This document shows positions 1 to 11,914 of a stretch of DNA of 64,000 bases, piece by piece. Where the stretch lies: assembly GCA_001683735.1 (NCBI GenBank), contig LUGG01000003.1, forward strand, positions 1,054,001 through 1,118,000, in the 5' to 3' direction. Position 1 is the stretch's first letter, and the number at the start of each line of letters is the position of its first letter. A program made the position numbers and the translations under genes. The stretch comes from Grifola frondosa. Its lineage: Eukaryota; Basidiomycota; Agaricomycetes; Polyporales; Grifolaceae. The notes beneath the pieces are model-generated. The model was not told the DNA's origin. It searched no databases and was given only the letters and a program-made list of their open reading frames with translations.

Positions 1-1139
1 GTCATCTCCTTTCAATGACATGATCAGAGGATCAACGTACGCCTTTGATAGCCAAACAGTCATCCCCACAAGTAATCTAAGAGAAACGTTACGTTCAGAT
101 CAAAACGCTGATTCGGTTTTCTGGCTCCCACGTACGTCCCAGTTCAGGAGTGATACATTATCAGATCGGTACGTGTCGATACCTGTGTGACTTTATGTCA
201 GCAACAAAGTTTCGGTATCTTTCTCTTACTTCGGCAAGGTTTCACCATCTGTATTCGAAACGATGCTGAAATTTATCGTCAGCCTCTCTCCCAGAATCAG
301 AATTAGAATCGCATTGTTCACTCACTTTTGTCCGAAATACAGTGGATCCGCATTCGTGGCGTTGCAATACATCCCATCGTATACCACATCCTTCGAGTCT
401 GCCACCGCGTTGCACCAGAAAGGCTGCGCCTCGATCCTAAAGTTCGAAACTGTACCGCGAGTCACTTTCGACAGCGTGAGAGCAACAGGCCGCCCATCGC
501 CGTCCAAGCGAGTCGCGTTACCGTACCACGACCACCATAGTTGGCCATTCCCAATAATGCCGCCTGTGTTGTGCGCGTCCACCTCGAAGTCGTGACCGGT
601 GATGACGAACCAGGAAGCCTGACTCTGCGTTGCGCTGTTCAGCCCGTTGGTCCCGATAAAGACGAAAAATTCATACTTGGATGAATATCACTCTGTAGGT
701 GTTCTCTGGTTTCATCCAGTACACCAGGTCCGGCTTGAACTACGGGAAGTAAACAGAGTACGTTTGAACATGCAACGTTGGATTGATTAAACACTCACGT
801 TGAGATAACCGTGCAGGTCGACTCGAGACGAGACGAGGTCCCATGTCATTTTACTACATTATGTGAGCGGGTTTGAAAATCACCAATGGCGGGACACCGA
901 CCGGGTGACGTTGTATTCGCCAGGTTCGAACACAGTCGTCCCAAAATGGCCACATTCGGTGATGGCTGCCTCAATCTGAATTACGGTGTAAGAAAAATTA
1001 CCATGACATGGCGCAGGGAGCATACCTGGGAAGTGTCATCTATGCCTTGACCGAGCGGTTTGATCGTGCATGTCTTGGAAGACGTCACAGACACCAGTCT
1101 GAGGAACCAAAGTCCTACCAATGGCCAGGACACACGCAT
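1..1139 (-). CDS. GH28 exo-polygalacturonase-like pectinase, 3' end beyond window
   Basis: Secreted glycoside hydrolase family 28 enzyme, expected to hydrolyse galacturonan in plant pectin. Reading right to left, the start ATG (1139-1137) begins MRVSWPLVGLWFLRLVSVTS, a hydrophobic signal peptide. At least seven exons separated by 47-66 nt introns can be joined in one frame, for example the introns with donor at about 783-800 and acceptor CAG before SQASWF. The joined protein shows the parallel beta-helix start, GNGQLWW, RGTVSNF, then the catalytic signatures NTDGIDTYRSD and GDDCLAIKG, so two of the catalytic aspartate motifs are present. The GHG and RIK motifs would lie beyond base 1. The order of motifs and the PFWCNAVADS segment resemble exo-polygalacturonases more than endo enzymes; that subtype is inference. 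No frame break was found in the visible part. Confidence 0.85.
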
Positions 1140-3118
1140 GACTTCAGGAGACAGACCGCGGGACCCAAGTTTGAGGGTGAAGCGATAGCATTTTAAAGCA
1201 TAGACTGCGAACTGGCGATGTATGTCATGGACAACAGATAGCACCCGGTCACGAGAATCCAAGTGGAAGGCAGTAAATTTGTCACGTGTATGACGGGCCG
1301 GTACGAAGGGGCAGGTTTCTTCTTCACAATGTCCCAGTGACCACGGCATTTACGCGACCAGAAGCATTCCTAGGACGAGGACACGACCGACATAGAGCCG
1401 ATTTCATCAGTCGGCCAGTGGTGCCACCAAAGAGTAAGTAAACTGTGCAAGACGGATTGAAGCAAGTCTCCAATGTTATAAAGCTTCCTCGATCATGATA
1501 CAGACGGGTAGGAGCACCGGGACATGGCGCGGAGAAGAGATCTATAATATTGATCGTTCATCGTGATCAGTATGGTGGAAATCGGACCGCGCAATTGTCG
1601 ATCCTTACGGCACTGATCGCGGGAGCCCGAGTAGCGAATGAACCAGGCAATGTCGCATCTGAACGAGGATAGTGCATCATGTATGAACGAGCGTGGTGCG
1701 TTGCGACCATCGCCAGGCTCTCCAATCCGAATGCAAGTCCTCCGCAAGGGGTTCAATGTTTCTCGAACGTAGGAGAAACAACTAACATGAATATCTGATA
1801 AGTAGAATCAGCGTGCATTGCCCGAACACAGTCATCGTAGACCACATTAAAGATTGATTGGCCTTTGCTATTCCCCACAACATAGTAAAATTGATGGAAT
1901 TTACCGTGATGATGAGTGAAACGGTACCACCGTTGTGTATACTACGTATAAATCCGCAGCTTGAACTTGAACTTCGAGTCGTGCAAAAGTAAAGATCCTG
2001 ACTTTGATTATTTCAGGATCGGATCTGCTTTTTCCTGTGTCATGGCCCAACGCAGTGAGAAGATAATGGACCGTATTGCTTGGAGGAGGGTTGAGAACAA
2101 ACGTAGGATATGAGAAGTCTCGAGTTAGACGTTTGCATTTGCGTTCATCTTGTGGCAGGTACTCATTCCCACGGCCTTCTCTCTTCAGCCACCCATCTGG
2201 CCGAAGGCCTCACAGTCAAGACTCAATTTGCACTTACAGATTCTGGATTGGTCGCCGTATTGTAAATCAAGCTGCTTCGGATGACATGGAAGGTACCATC
2301 AAGTCAGCTGTATTCAAGCATTGAATAGTGAGTTGCCGCTGCTGGACTCGCCGCAGCCGTTCGTCATTAAATTCCGGACAGGCCAAGAACATGATCTACG
2401 TAATTTGCGCTCCTGAAGAGATGGTCGCGAACATGGGGAGGCGCCTTGTGATACCTTGTAACGGTGCAGAGCGTCTGATTCAATTTGAAGGCCAGCGTGC
2501 CACCTTTCGAATGACTCAAGGTGGGTGTAGCATTGATCTGAGGAGGTGCATCCTGAAGTTTACACCAAAATCTGCATCCAGCAATTGACCTCCGGGTTGA
2601 AAATGTAAACTAATGCTAGGCACGTCCACTGACGAGTAGCCATAGTGTCCCAGGTACCCGCGGAGGTTATAGGCGTTCTCTCGTAAGTTGTATATCCGCG
2701 CTCGGAATGACACTGGCTAACCTACAAGGTACTAGAGCCGGTCAGATAGTCCATGCTCCATGACAGCGCCAGATGTGCGCTACTTCCACTACGACGAAGC
2801 TCCCTATGGCACGGCCCAGCTGCCAATGAACATAGCATATGCTGAACGATGCACCGCCTGCCGAGTCTTCTGCACTCGAAAAGCTCCGGATGTTGCCCAC
2901 GTGCATCATGAGTTGGACATAACCTTCTAATATGATTTAGAAATAAACTAGATGGAGGCCTCATGTTCACACAACCTGTCTGTGCAGACAACTGAGCACT
3001 GACCAGACATGACTCTATCTGCATCTGGCGCCGTCATACCTCCACACATCATTCATTGTGCACATGTACCTGAACTGACGGACATGGTTCTCCCGGTCCT
3101 AGGCTGATGTGCCTTGGG
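1140..3118. other. Intergenic stretch, no gene recognised
   Basis: About 2 kb between the divergent GH28 gene and the first phosphatase gene. Only short, overlapping open frames without family resemblance are present. Part of it must hold the GH28 promoter; no clear TATA box was placed for that gene. Confidence 0.5.
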
Positions 3119-3125
3119 TATATAA
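3119..3125 (+). promoter_or_regulatory. TATA box of phosphatase gene 1
   Basis: TATATAA, 49 nt upstream of the ATG at 3174. The paralog at 7149 has a TATA-like box at a similar distance. Confidence 0.55.
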
Positions 3126-3173
3126 TAGACGTTGAATCTGTGCTGTCGAACAACTCCGAGCGTCACCGCAGCC

Positions 3174-4766
3174 ATGGTTAACGCATCCGGTTATTAGGAG
3201 TCGTTCTTTTCGCTCGCCACGGCGACCGACTTGAGTTTTTCCAGGATCCCTTCACGTACGACCCTTCTGGTACCACCTTGACCCCTCTAGGCAGCGTGAG
3301 CAGACTGTCGAGGTCCCCTTCGTTTGTGTGGGCACTCACCATCGTTACACACAGGTGCAAGAGTTCCAGCTCGGCACCTTCCTTCGGTCGACCTACCTGA
3401 ACCAACACTCCCCTTCCTTCATTGAGGGCATCAGCGCGGATGTCGTCGATATCAACCAGCTCATCGTCCGCGCAGACGCTGCGGGAGAAGGTAACATCAT
3501 CCTCCAGTCCGTTACGGGTCTTCTGCAGGGTTTGTTCCCACCGACGCCGCACAATAACATTACATTGGCGAACGGAACGACCGTGATCACTCCTCTTGGA
3601 GGTTACCAGTACATTCCAGGTATGAATTTGCTGCTGCGGTGGAATCGATGATCTCATGTGCTTTTGCACAGTCGAATCCGTTGAGCCTGATGAAGATATC
3701 TCCCTCAACAGCTTCACGTCTTGCCCGGTTGGCCTCCTCCTGCTATAGCTGCTGTATTTATACTCACTGTTGCTCGGCAGAACTTTGACCAACATACTGC
3801 AGATTTCTACGCATCCCCATTGTTCCTCGCAGAGGCAGCGCAAGCCGCACCATTCCTGGCTGAGCTCCAGCCCTTCGCTGACAATCGTTCCATCGACTTT
3901 ACCAATATGGTGCGTCTTCTCGTTTTAATCTTGACACGATCGCTGACATCGCTTGCACAGTTTAACGTGAGCCGCGCAGCACGATTAAACGTCCCCTTGA
4001 TGACGCGAGTATTGACCGCCCGATAGATCTTCGACTTCGTAAACGTTGAGATGATCCACAACGCGACGTTCCTTCACGAGCTCCCCCGACATTCGCCGCG
4101 CAGGCCTACGCACTCGCCAACTTCCACGAGAACGGTGTCTTCACCGACAGCTCTCCCCTGGGCATCGGCAACAGTGAATATACATTGGTCTTCCGCGCCG
4201 ATGGTCGACTGGAATGATGCCGGAAGTCGCGATCCGGACCATCCTACCGTCAGTTTTCACGTCACTCACGCGCATGGCGAATGCAAACGACCCGCTCAAG
4301 CTCGCGCTAAACGAGATCAGCTATAAGCCGTTCATCAGTCTGTTCAACGTCACGCAGGCGACCGCGCTCGATCCCGAGGTCGCTGGCATTGGTACTCCCA
4401 CTTTCCCAGTCCTTCAAGGCACTCGCTAATAGTGGGCGCACAGTGGACTACGCCGCGGTCGTCGCCCTCGAGCTACATGGTGGGGCGCACGGGGCGGAGC
4501 CGACCGTGAGCATCAAGTTCAAGAACGGCACGTCGGACCCGAAGCTGCACACGCTACACCTGTTCGGCTCGCACGCGACGAATGGCGTCCCGCTCTCGCA
4601 GTTCATCGACCTCCTTGCGGTATGTCGCCTCGCTTTGTACTGCAGTTGCATGTTTGACGAACCGAATTATGTGGTGTTGTAGCCCGCCGCGGTTAATTCG
4701 ACGCAGGAGTGGTGCACCCTGTGCAACCAGACGACGTTGCGCGGATGCTCGGTGTTCAATACTTGA
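3174..4766 (+). CDS. Histidine-phosphatase (phosphoglycerate-mutase-like) paralog 1, frameshifted
   Basis: Branch-2 histidine phosphatase-like protein, close paralog of the gene at 7149-8744 with the same nine-exon plan. The first exon reads FARHGDRLEFFQDP, containing the RHG motif with the phospho-accepting His. Later exons match the paralog (ADVVDINQLIVRAD, GLLQGLFPPT, LNEISYKPFISLFN) and it ends QTTLRGCSVFNT then TGA at 4764-4766. A 6-nt exon TTTAAC lies at 3961-3966. Two single-base deletions relative to the paralog break the frame: near 3189-3192 (MVNASG then a TAG in frame 0) and in a C-run at 4083-4087. Because essential genes in this window show the same kind of lesion, these may be assembly errors rather than real decay. 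The C-terminal HD motif of typical acid phosphatases is not visible, so catalytic activity is uncertain. Confidence 0.7.
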
Positions 4767-4995
4767 AGCAGCGGAATATGTAGTTTGTTTCCAGACATAA
4801 GTGCCACGGACCATCACTTGTAAGAAGAGGATTTTGTTAATTTCTGCAAAAAAAATGGAATACATATGAATCCGTAGCCCGCTCTGAATCTAAACGTCGA
4901 AATATCTGTGAATAAAGAAAAGAATGAAATGAGTACACAGGACCAATATGTCAGCCGCGGCATTTATTTTATATAAATTATATTGTCTGATAACT

Positions 4996-5823
4996 TCAAT
5001 TCATAACCTTTGCACATCCTCCCACCCAAACCGACATGATAGGCCTGCCATCTGCGCCCCCGCCGATCTCGTCCAGACGGCTCAGCACGTCCCACCCCTC
5101 CTGCAGCTCGCCGAAAACAACGTACTTTCCGTGCATCTTTGCCAGCTTGTTCTCGTCGTCAGTCAGGACAACAAAGAACTGAGACGTGTTCGTGTTCTTG
5201 CCCGAGTTCGCCATGGCGAGTGAGCCGCGGCGCATCTTCCGTTTGAGGCCTCTTTCTCGTCATTGAATTTGCCGCCATAGATGGACTGCGGAGGATAGTC
5301 AGTCTCCACGAAACCGAAATTCAGTTGCATTGATAGCACACACCTCGCCACCGCTGCCATCGCCTCTCGTGATATCTCCTCCCTGTGCGATGAAGCCCTT
5401 CACAATGCGATGGATCGGACAGCCCAGGTAGTGCAGTTTTTTATTCGGCGCATTCTTGCATGCACCTCGTTCGCCTGTGCATAATGCAGCGAAGTTCGCA
5501 GTCGTCTTCGCGAGCCCGGGTGACGTGTCGAGCGCAAAGACTAGTCGCCCTGCAAGCAGCGGCGATGGGGAATCGAATCGCATTTGAAACGAGCTCTATA
5601 AACAGCAGCATCAATCACAGCATTATGAAGAGAGTTCAATGTGGCGTACGTCTAATTCTTTGAGAATATCCTGCTGCTCTTCCGTGAGCTCTGGGGGAGT
5701 GGAAGGCAACCCGTAGATGGCAGCATTTTTCGTGAGGACTGCAGATGTAGCATCATAGGCAGCTTGGGTGCGGGCGTGATCCTGCTCGTCGCCGATGTAG
5801 ATGTCGAGGTATACAGTTGTCAT
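4996..5823 (-). CDS. Cyclophilin-type peptidyl-prolyl cis-trans isomerase
   Basis: Peptidyl-prolyl isomerase. Exon 1 encodes MTTVYLDIYIGDEQDHARTQ, an N-terminal extension of about 60 residues rich in acidic residues and ending ILKELD. It is followed by the cyclophilin domain: FALDTSPGLAKTTANFAALC, HRIVKGFIAQGGDIT (catalytic Arg region), GSGGE, SIYGGKFNDE, MANSGKNTNTSQFFV, YVVFGELQEGWDVL. Two introns (about 53 and 56 nt, GT..AG) separate the three exons; the stop TGA is at 4998-4996. A one-base deletion near 5245-5250 (GGG to GG) shifts the frame between FNDEKE and the MRRGSLAMANSG exon part; probably an assembly error. The Trp that contacts cyclosporin in classical cyclophilins is not seen (KLAKMHGKYVVFG), so it may be a drug-insensitive type. 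No signal peptide, so cytosolic or nuclear. Confidence 0.85.
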
Positions 5824-7092
5824 TTCAGCTTTCCTGCAAATTTAAGCTGATTGATATTTGCCCAAGTTGAGCGGTTGCCTAAATAGGACCAGCGCAGATC
5901 GGCCGGACTTCTGTGTGGTTGAAGCCACTCAAAGTCCGCCTGATGTTCACGAACTGTGGCTGTCGGCTATTCTCGGGAAGAAACGACCTCTCCGACATGG
6001 CCAGCTATCGGACAACGGGCCGCTTGGTCAAAATTCGAACATTCATTGATCGACGGCTACAGGAATGGGCCAGACTCTCCGAATTAGCTTTTCGATGGCC
6101 TTGCGAAGGATAAAGACATTATTGTTCGCCGAATGACCCACCATAGAGCTATGAGCGAAACACAAATACACACCATTGGCTGACTTGCTTCTCCTGCGAG
6201 GGCAAACATATCTGCACCTGCCTTTCAGAGCTACACTCTGGACACCGCGGCGTCATCTCGTTATGGTCGAACAGCCGTACGTTCCTGGCCGCGGTGAGTG
6301 ATGTTAATACGATGGGTCACGTGTAGTGTCTCAAGTTTTTCTACCTGTAGCAGCTGGTTGTTAAACGTTAAAACGTTCGGACCTTTGAACTACTTGACCT
6401 GTAAGCCGCAGCGCGCCTATTCATAAACGATCAAAGCATTTGTCGTGGCTCCATGAGCTCATGCTGTCGCCTCCGCAAGCTATGCAGCCTATGGCGCTCC
6501 GTATTACTTTATGGCTATGCACGACGTGTGAACATGATGGATATTGTCTAGGAATATCTAGTCAGTCCAATCACATTCTCTTGTTTGTCTATTACCATCC
6601 GGCGAGGACGTGCCCAGTGGTTCATTCCTGACATTAATTTGTCCTCGGATCATGAACATCATAGAGGACTTCACTTGGCATTGGTGCCCCGGCGCACTCT
6701 CGTGTGTTCGCGTCCTGTCGCCCGCAATATATTATATGTGATGTCCGATGATCATGGCATTTAACTCATCTATTGACTTATAGTTCGGGACTTCTTGTGG
6801 CCGCGTGCTCAGTCACTCTATTTACGCATGCTATTCAGTTGGTTCACATACTTGCTGAGCACAACAGTGGGGAGACCATCAGCGGTCCCTCTTGACATAA
6901 TTTTACTCGACAATGAAGGCAATTATCCTGTCCCGTAAGGCACGAGCGCTCGCGGTTGAGTAACTTCAGATCCAGTTTTCTCATTCCCATTATGCAGAGC
7001 AATGTTCCTATTCGCATCCGTGTCATAGCTGACAGCGACGTTGATGAGCTGTACCCGAGTAAACCGTCACGGTCTTCCTCAGCCCACGCTCG
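5824..7092. other. Intergenic stretch, no gene recognised
   Basis: About 1.27 kb between the divergent cyclophilin and phosphatase gene 2. Short open frames only, none with recognisable motifs. It should contain both promoters. Confidence 0.5.
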
Positions 7093-7099
7093 TATAAAG
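7093..7099 (+). promoter_or_regulatory. TATA-like box of phosphatase gene 2
   Basis: TATAAAG, 50-56 nt upstream of the ATG at 7149, matching the spacing at the tandem paralog. Confidence 0.5.
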
Positions 7100-7148
7100 C
7101 TGCGCAGAAATGCAGCACTGGTTCTCTTCATCCCGCTCATTTCCAGCC

Positions 7149-8744
7149 ATGGTGAACACTACTGGAATTCTCGGCGTTGTTCTCCTCGCTCGCCACGGCG
7201 ACAGGCTCGAGTTCTTCCAGGACCCGCTGACCTACAACCCCACGCAGACGTTCCTCACCCCGCTCGGAAGCGTGCGTCGCTTACGCCTGCACGGCACATT
7301 TGCACTGACATCGTGTATAGGTGCAAGAGCTGCAGCTCGGCACGTTCCTCCGCGACTCGTACCTCGATGCTGCGTCGCCGTCGTTCATCAATGGGATCAG
7401 CGCAGACCTCGCGGACATCAACCAGCTGATTGTTCGTGCTGACGCGGGCGGAGGCGGCTCCGTCATCCTTGACTCCGTACAGGGCCTCTTGCAGGGCCTG
7501 TTCCCGCCCACGACGGATAACAACATCACGCTCGCGAACGGGACGACGATCATCGGCCCGCTTGGCGGATACCAATACATTCCTGGTGCGTTCCCCGCGC
7601 TAATATAACATTGAGCTGGCGCTAATTCGTGCACAGTCGAGTCTGTTGAGCCGAACTTGGATATTTCGCTGAACAGCTTCACTTCGTGCCCGGTGCGGCC
7701 ATGTCTACTGGTGTGATGTGTGCGCGCTGTGCTGACGAAGCGTGCCTGCGCAGAACTTCGACCAGCATATCTTGGACTTCTACGCATCCGCGCCGTTCCT
7801 GGCTGAAGCACAGGTGGCTGCGCCGTTCCTCACGCAGCTCCAGCCGTTCCTCGACAACCGTTCCATCGACTTTACCAACATGGTGCGTCTCTCTTCCTGT
7901 CTGGTCCAAACATGATTAATCAGACACTCTGATGTTCTATTCCACATTTAGTTCAACGTAAGTCCCAATGCCCACGCAAATATTCTGCAATAACCAATGC
8001 GTCCCACGCCCCAGATCTTCGACTTCGTAAACGTGCAGATGGTACACAACGCGACCTTCCTCTCGCTCATCCCGCCCTCGTTCCCTCCGCAGTCCTACGA
8101 CCTCGCGAACTTCCACGAACACGGCGTCTTCACCGACAGTCCCAACGGCATCGGCAACAGTCAGTCTCCTCCTCCCCTTTCCGCCTCATGCGAGGCCAAA
8201 GCTGACCGTGCCGCCACCTGCAGTCGCGATCCAGACGATCCTGCCGTCTATATTCACGTCGCTGACGCGCATCGCGAACACGAGCGACACGCTCAAGCTC
8301 GCGCTCAACGAGATCAGCTACAAGCCGTTCATCAGCCTCTTCAACCTCACCCTCGCCACCACCACGGACCCTGACCCCCACCTCGGCGGCATCGGTACGC
8401 ATCCCCCTCCTGTTGCACCCACCTTGCTAACGCATGCACACAGTGGACTACGCGTCGGTGGTCGCTCTCGAGCTGAGTGCGACGGACGGCGAGCCGGCCG
8501 TGAGTATGCGGTTTAAGAACGGGACGACGGACCCCGAGTTCCACCCGCTCACGCTGTTCGGCGCTGATGCGGTGCCGCTCTCGCAGTTCATCTCTCTGCT
8601 GGCGGTGAGTGCCGTTCTACATATGCTAATGGCGCACAGCATAGCTAAATGCGCATGGGATAGCCGACGGCAGTGAACTCGACGCAGGAGTGGTGCGTCG
8701 CGTGCAACCAGACGACGCTTCGCGGATGCTCGGTGTTCAACTAG
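7149..8744 (+). CDS. Histidine-phosphatase (phosphoglycerate-mutase-like) paralog 2, intact
   Basis: Branch-2 histidine phosphatase-like protein. Nine exons: 7149-7271, 7321-7585, 7637-7692, 7754-7882, 7952-7957 (6 nt, TTCAAC), 8015-8159, 8224-8394, 8444-8604, 8664-8744. The joined frame is open. It begins MVNTTGILGVVLLARHGDRL, so the RHG catalytic loop follows directly after the first strand with no signal peptide. Other segments are GISADLADINQLIVRAD, PLGGYQYIP, SIDFTNMFNIFDFVN (the FN is the microexon), and a Cys-containing tail TQEWCVACNQTTLRGC. The usual second catalytic motif (His-Asp near the C-terminus) is not recognisable; the position appears to read SYKPFISLFN. The gene is the intact member of a three-copy set: a tandem copy at 3174 and a truncated inverted copy near 39 kb. 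Substrate unknown. Confidence 0.85.
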
Positions 8745-8853
8745 TGTAGCGAGAATGTGATCACTGTTTAGTTAATTTGCGAGTAGAAGTTAGGATGGAG
8801 TGAAATTGATTCTGTGATAAGCATATTAAACGATTGACTTACGAAAAAGAGTA

Positions 8854-8949
8854 TGGACATTCAGGGGATTGAACCCTGGACATCACGCAACAATCATAGG
8901 GGAATAGATATGATGCAAAGCGTGCGCGCTACCACTGCGCCAAATGCCC
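8854..8949 (-). tRNA. tRNA-Ala(TGC) with 24-nt intron
   Basis: Read on the minus strand: acceptor GGGCATT pairs with AATGTCC (one G-T), D stem GCGC/GCGC around AGTGGTA, anticodon stem CACGC/GCGTG, loop with TGC at 8917-8915, T arm CAGGG-TTCAATC-CCCTG, discriminator A. A 24-nt intron (8890-8913) sits after position 37, the canonical site. An A-run at 8843-8848 (T-run on the minus strand) is the expected Pol III terminator. Confidence 0.93.
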
Positions 8950-9041
8950 ATAAAATAAGACATCATGTATGAACTATGACGGGATATAGCGACTCCGAGC
9001 CACTTTCTATGCAACAGCATTATACAAATTCAGTTCATATA

Positions 9042-10120
9042 TCATGTCTCCATCACTTTGACGAGCCCGTATGCAGCGGCAGCGGCAGCGCCACCCACGA
9101 GTAATGTACTCACTGCGCCCCACACGTACCCGCCGACACCCCGCCCAGCCGCACCTGTGATCCGTGCCTTGATGGCACCGAAGATGAGTAGTATCGCACC
9201 GGTGAGGAGGCACGAGTAGATGAGTGCAATGTGTGCAACGGGTTCTGCAAACAGTAAAAGTGATGAGAGAGATCCGTGTGAGCAAGAGGACCGTAGATAC
9301 GCACCGAAAAAGTAGGGCAGGAGCGGGATGAGACCGCCGAGGAGGTAGCCCATTCCGATGGTGAACGCGGAAATATACATGCGGCGTGCGGGAACCTCCT
9401 CGAGGCACTCGCCGAACTTGAGCAAGAACGCGGAAAGTCCAACGTCCTTCGCCCAGCGCAGTCCGCCGCCCTCCTCGCCACTCATACCGGCGAGCGCAGC
9501 GCCATCCCCACCAGAATCAACCTCCACCTCGCGCAAACATCGCGCGACCTGGCGACTGAGCCTCTCATCCACTCCTACGGGACCGAGGACAGCATACACC
9601 TCGCGCTCCATCTCGCCATCACAAGAGCGCAACACACGCGCGGCGGTCGCCTTGCGGAGGTAGCGATAATGGTCGCGCTCCGCCTGCGATGCGAGGAAGC
9701 CGCCAATTCCCATCGAGAGCGCGCCTGCGATGAGTTCCGCGACACCACCGAGGATGACGAGCTTGGACTCTCCTAAGGAGGAAGACCAGCAGTCAGCGCG
9801 AAGGGAACGGTGAGGCCGTCTGACAGCCCAATGACGCTAACATGGTGCATCAGTGGAATATGAATAGTGACGACGGTGCGAAACACATACACATCGCGCA
9901 GGACGTCAGGATCGACGAGCTGCCGCTCGTCTTCGCCCTTAAGCTCTTTACAACACACGCCGGACCTGGCGGGCTCGTGTCGATCGCATTTTGCAGGAAG
10001 CGGAGCGGTTTGTGGGGCGACAGATTGGTTGATTGGCCATACGGGAGGCCTGTTGCTGAGAGATTCAGACCCTCGACGATTAGGAAGAGGTACAGAGGGT
10101 GCTGTAGATGGCGAGGACAT
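9042..10120 (-). CDS. CCC1/VIT1 family vacuolar iron/manganese transporter
   Basis: Vacuolar iron transporter family membrane protein, expected to move Fe2+ (or Mn2+) from cytosol into the vacuole. Exons: MSSPSTAPSVPLPN to VDPDVLRDV; then VIGLSDGLTVPFALTAGL, the family's first membrane helix; then ESKLVILGGVAELIAGALSM, MGIGGFLASQAERDHY, a long cytosolic segment with GPVGVDERLSRQVARCLRE (metal-binding-domain region), and C-terminal helices KFGECLEEVP.. GMGYLLGGLIPLLPYFF, HIALIYSCLLTGAILLIFG, VSTLLVGGAAAAAAYGL. Introns near 9845-9898 and 9245-9305. The ATG at 10120 is chosen because the equivalent ATG is conserved in the duplicate at 37639. One base appears missing near 9772-9785 (GLSSLGES would need it); the duplicate copy has the same gap at the same place, which is unusual and may be ancestral. 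Confidence 0.82.
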
Positions 10121-10459
10121 CTTTTGAGAGGTTGATGGAGAGCGAAAGCAGAGGGGAAGGTGCGAGAAAATGAAGTGTCGCACAGGCCGAACGTTGCCGC
10201 TCTTAACGACATCACGTAATCGCCGCTCGTGCCACTATTCCGGCTAAGGGTCGGCATTCGTCCTCAGTGGTCCACTTCATGATCCCCCTCTCCCTTTGCG
10301 CAGGATATGCGGCGAAATTTTGGGGAATAGTCTCGGAAACATTTCAATGCTGTCCAGGAGGCATCTGCAGCGAAATGTAAATATTACACACAGAAGCAGA
10401 AGAATGAAAAGGGCTCGACAAACGTGCATTCAACAGAAGCGCGTCTGCTCCTATAATAG

Positions 10460-11000
10460 CGACGGTAGTCTAGACAAATTTAGACAGTTTGATGGTTTGT
10501 TTCTCAAAAAAGTCTATGAAGAGGCAACGGTTTCTCGTGACCGGTGTATTGTAGAACGAGCCGGTCAGGCAGTACATGCGGCCATGCGGGTCCAAATCTG
10601 CGGATACATTCTCTTGAGATTCACGAATAGCTATTCCGAACGGCCGAACGATACATTTATCGAAAAGGCCACTATGGCAGGGGTGCATCGGCATCGCGGA
10701 AACAACGAAGTTGTACAATCGCGCTGATCGGCCTCTGACACCTCGCGAACGCTGAACCTGGGAAAGACACGACCGACTACTGGTGATTTTCCGACCACGA
10801 AAGGATGCAATGGTAACGAAATATCACTCACTGCAGCCATCATGTCCGAGTCGCTCAGGGGCCTGTCGTCATTCCTGGAGGAACGTTAATCTGATAAGAT
10901 CGTTATTGCACGAGGACCATTGGTGTAAACAGCCACAAAACATACCTATATCCACTGCAAGGTGACCAGTACAACAATCTCAGCACTATGCACCAGGAAG
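10460..11000 (-). other. Unidentified conserved block, arm A copy
   Basis: Minus-strand sequence with a coding-like segment YNFVVSAMPMHPCHSGLFDK followed by RPFGIAIRESQENVSADLD, preserved in arm B (36990-37290) as YNFVVSAVPVHSCHSGLFEK. A plausible 74-nt GT..AG intron (GTGAGTGATA to TTTCCCAG) precedes it. No family recognised. It may be a small gene present before the duplication; with only two recent copies, conservation alone does not prove it is coding. Confidence 0.3.
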
Positions 11001-11914
11001 CTCCATTCTACGCGGATGAGTAGAACACACGCCCACAGTTGCAAAACGCCCAAACGTTCCTCAAGCTGAGCAGCTAGGGCCAGTAACAGTGATAGGCGTT
11101 GCTACTAAACGAGAAAATCGCGTCTCGAGGAGAGGTCGTTTCTGCGCTCAGATTGATGGCAGAGAGCAATATCGGAGTCCGAGTTCTTCTTTCGTCGTCA
11201 AAGTTTTGAGAAGCTCGGCACGGTTCGGCACGATTTCGGCAGCGGCCATTCCCTCACAAGCTTGTCTCCACTGTTGAAGATATTTACTCATTACGAGTAG
11301 CTGTTGCACAAAAATTCAGCCCCCTTCCTCTCTCTGTCTTGCGTTGCTCAGATCTCGGGCTAGGAGATTCACCGACTACAGCAACAAAATGTTGACGTGG
11401 AGGGGAGAAAATCAACGGTAACTGAACGCTGGACATCGCTGGCCCGTTGGACATGCCATTTGTGAATAATGAGTCCGCCGCTGGCTTCTCATAGCAGAAG
11501 GCGGAAATGAACGAAAGCCAGTTGTACCGATTATAACTCAAAACGTCTCCTCACGCAATTCCATGAACGGTCGGTGCGCAGCCATGGAAGTTGGGTGCAC
11601 AGCACTGAACGCACGAGCTTTAGAGGTCCATTGGATGCAGCATGATCTTCATAATGGCTGACCAGCTTCACTAGATATCCCGGTATGCATGCCGCTGTGC
11701 GCACGTCCTCTACCCGAGCCGTCATAACGACACATTTCATTCTATCACTGATCACGAAATTGTCATCGTTAACGTCAATGTGTGCGTGAGGCTTCACACC
11801 ATGATCCAGCCGCTGCGGCACTCGCTGAGCCTTCTCGCGCCTTTCGGGCGGGCTTTTGAGCGGAGGCATCGGACAGAGCAGCAACACTATCCATGCACCA
11901 TCTCGGAATAGTGT

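Noticed and set aside
263..595. 110-codon plus-strand frame
   Set aside because: It is antisense to the GH28 gene, whose motifs and splice sites account for this region.
9770..9790. Programmed frameshift in the VIT1-like gene
   Set aside because: The site CTT-CCT-CCT-TAG lacks a heptameric -1 slippery sequence, and the shift needed does not match a Ty1-type +1 site; a deletion is simpler.
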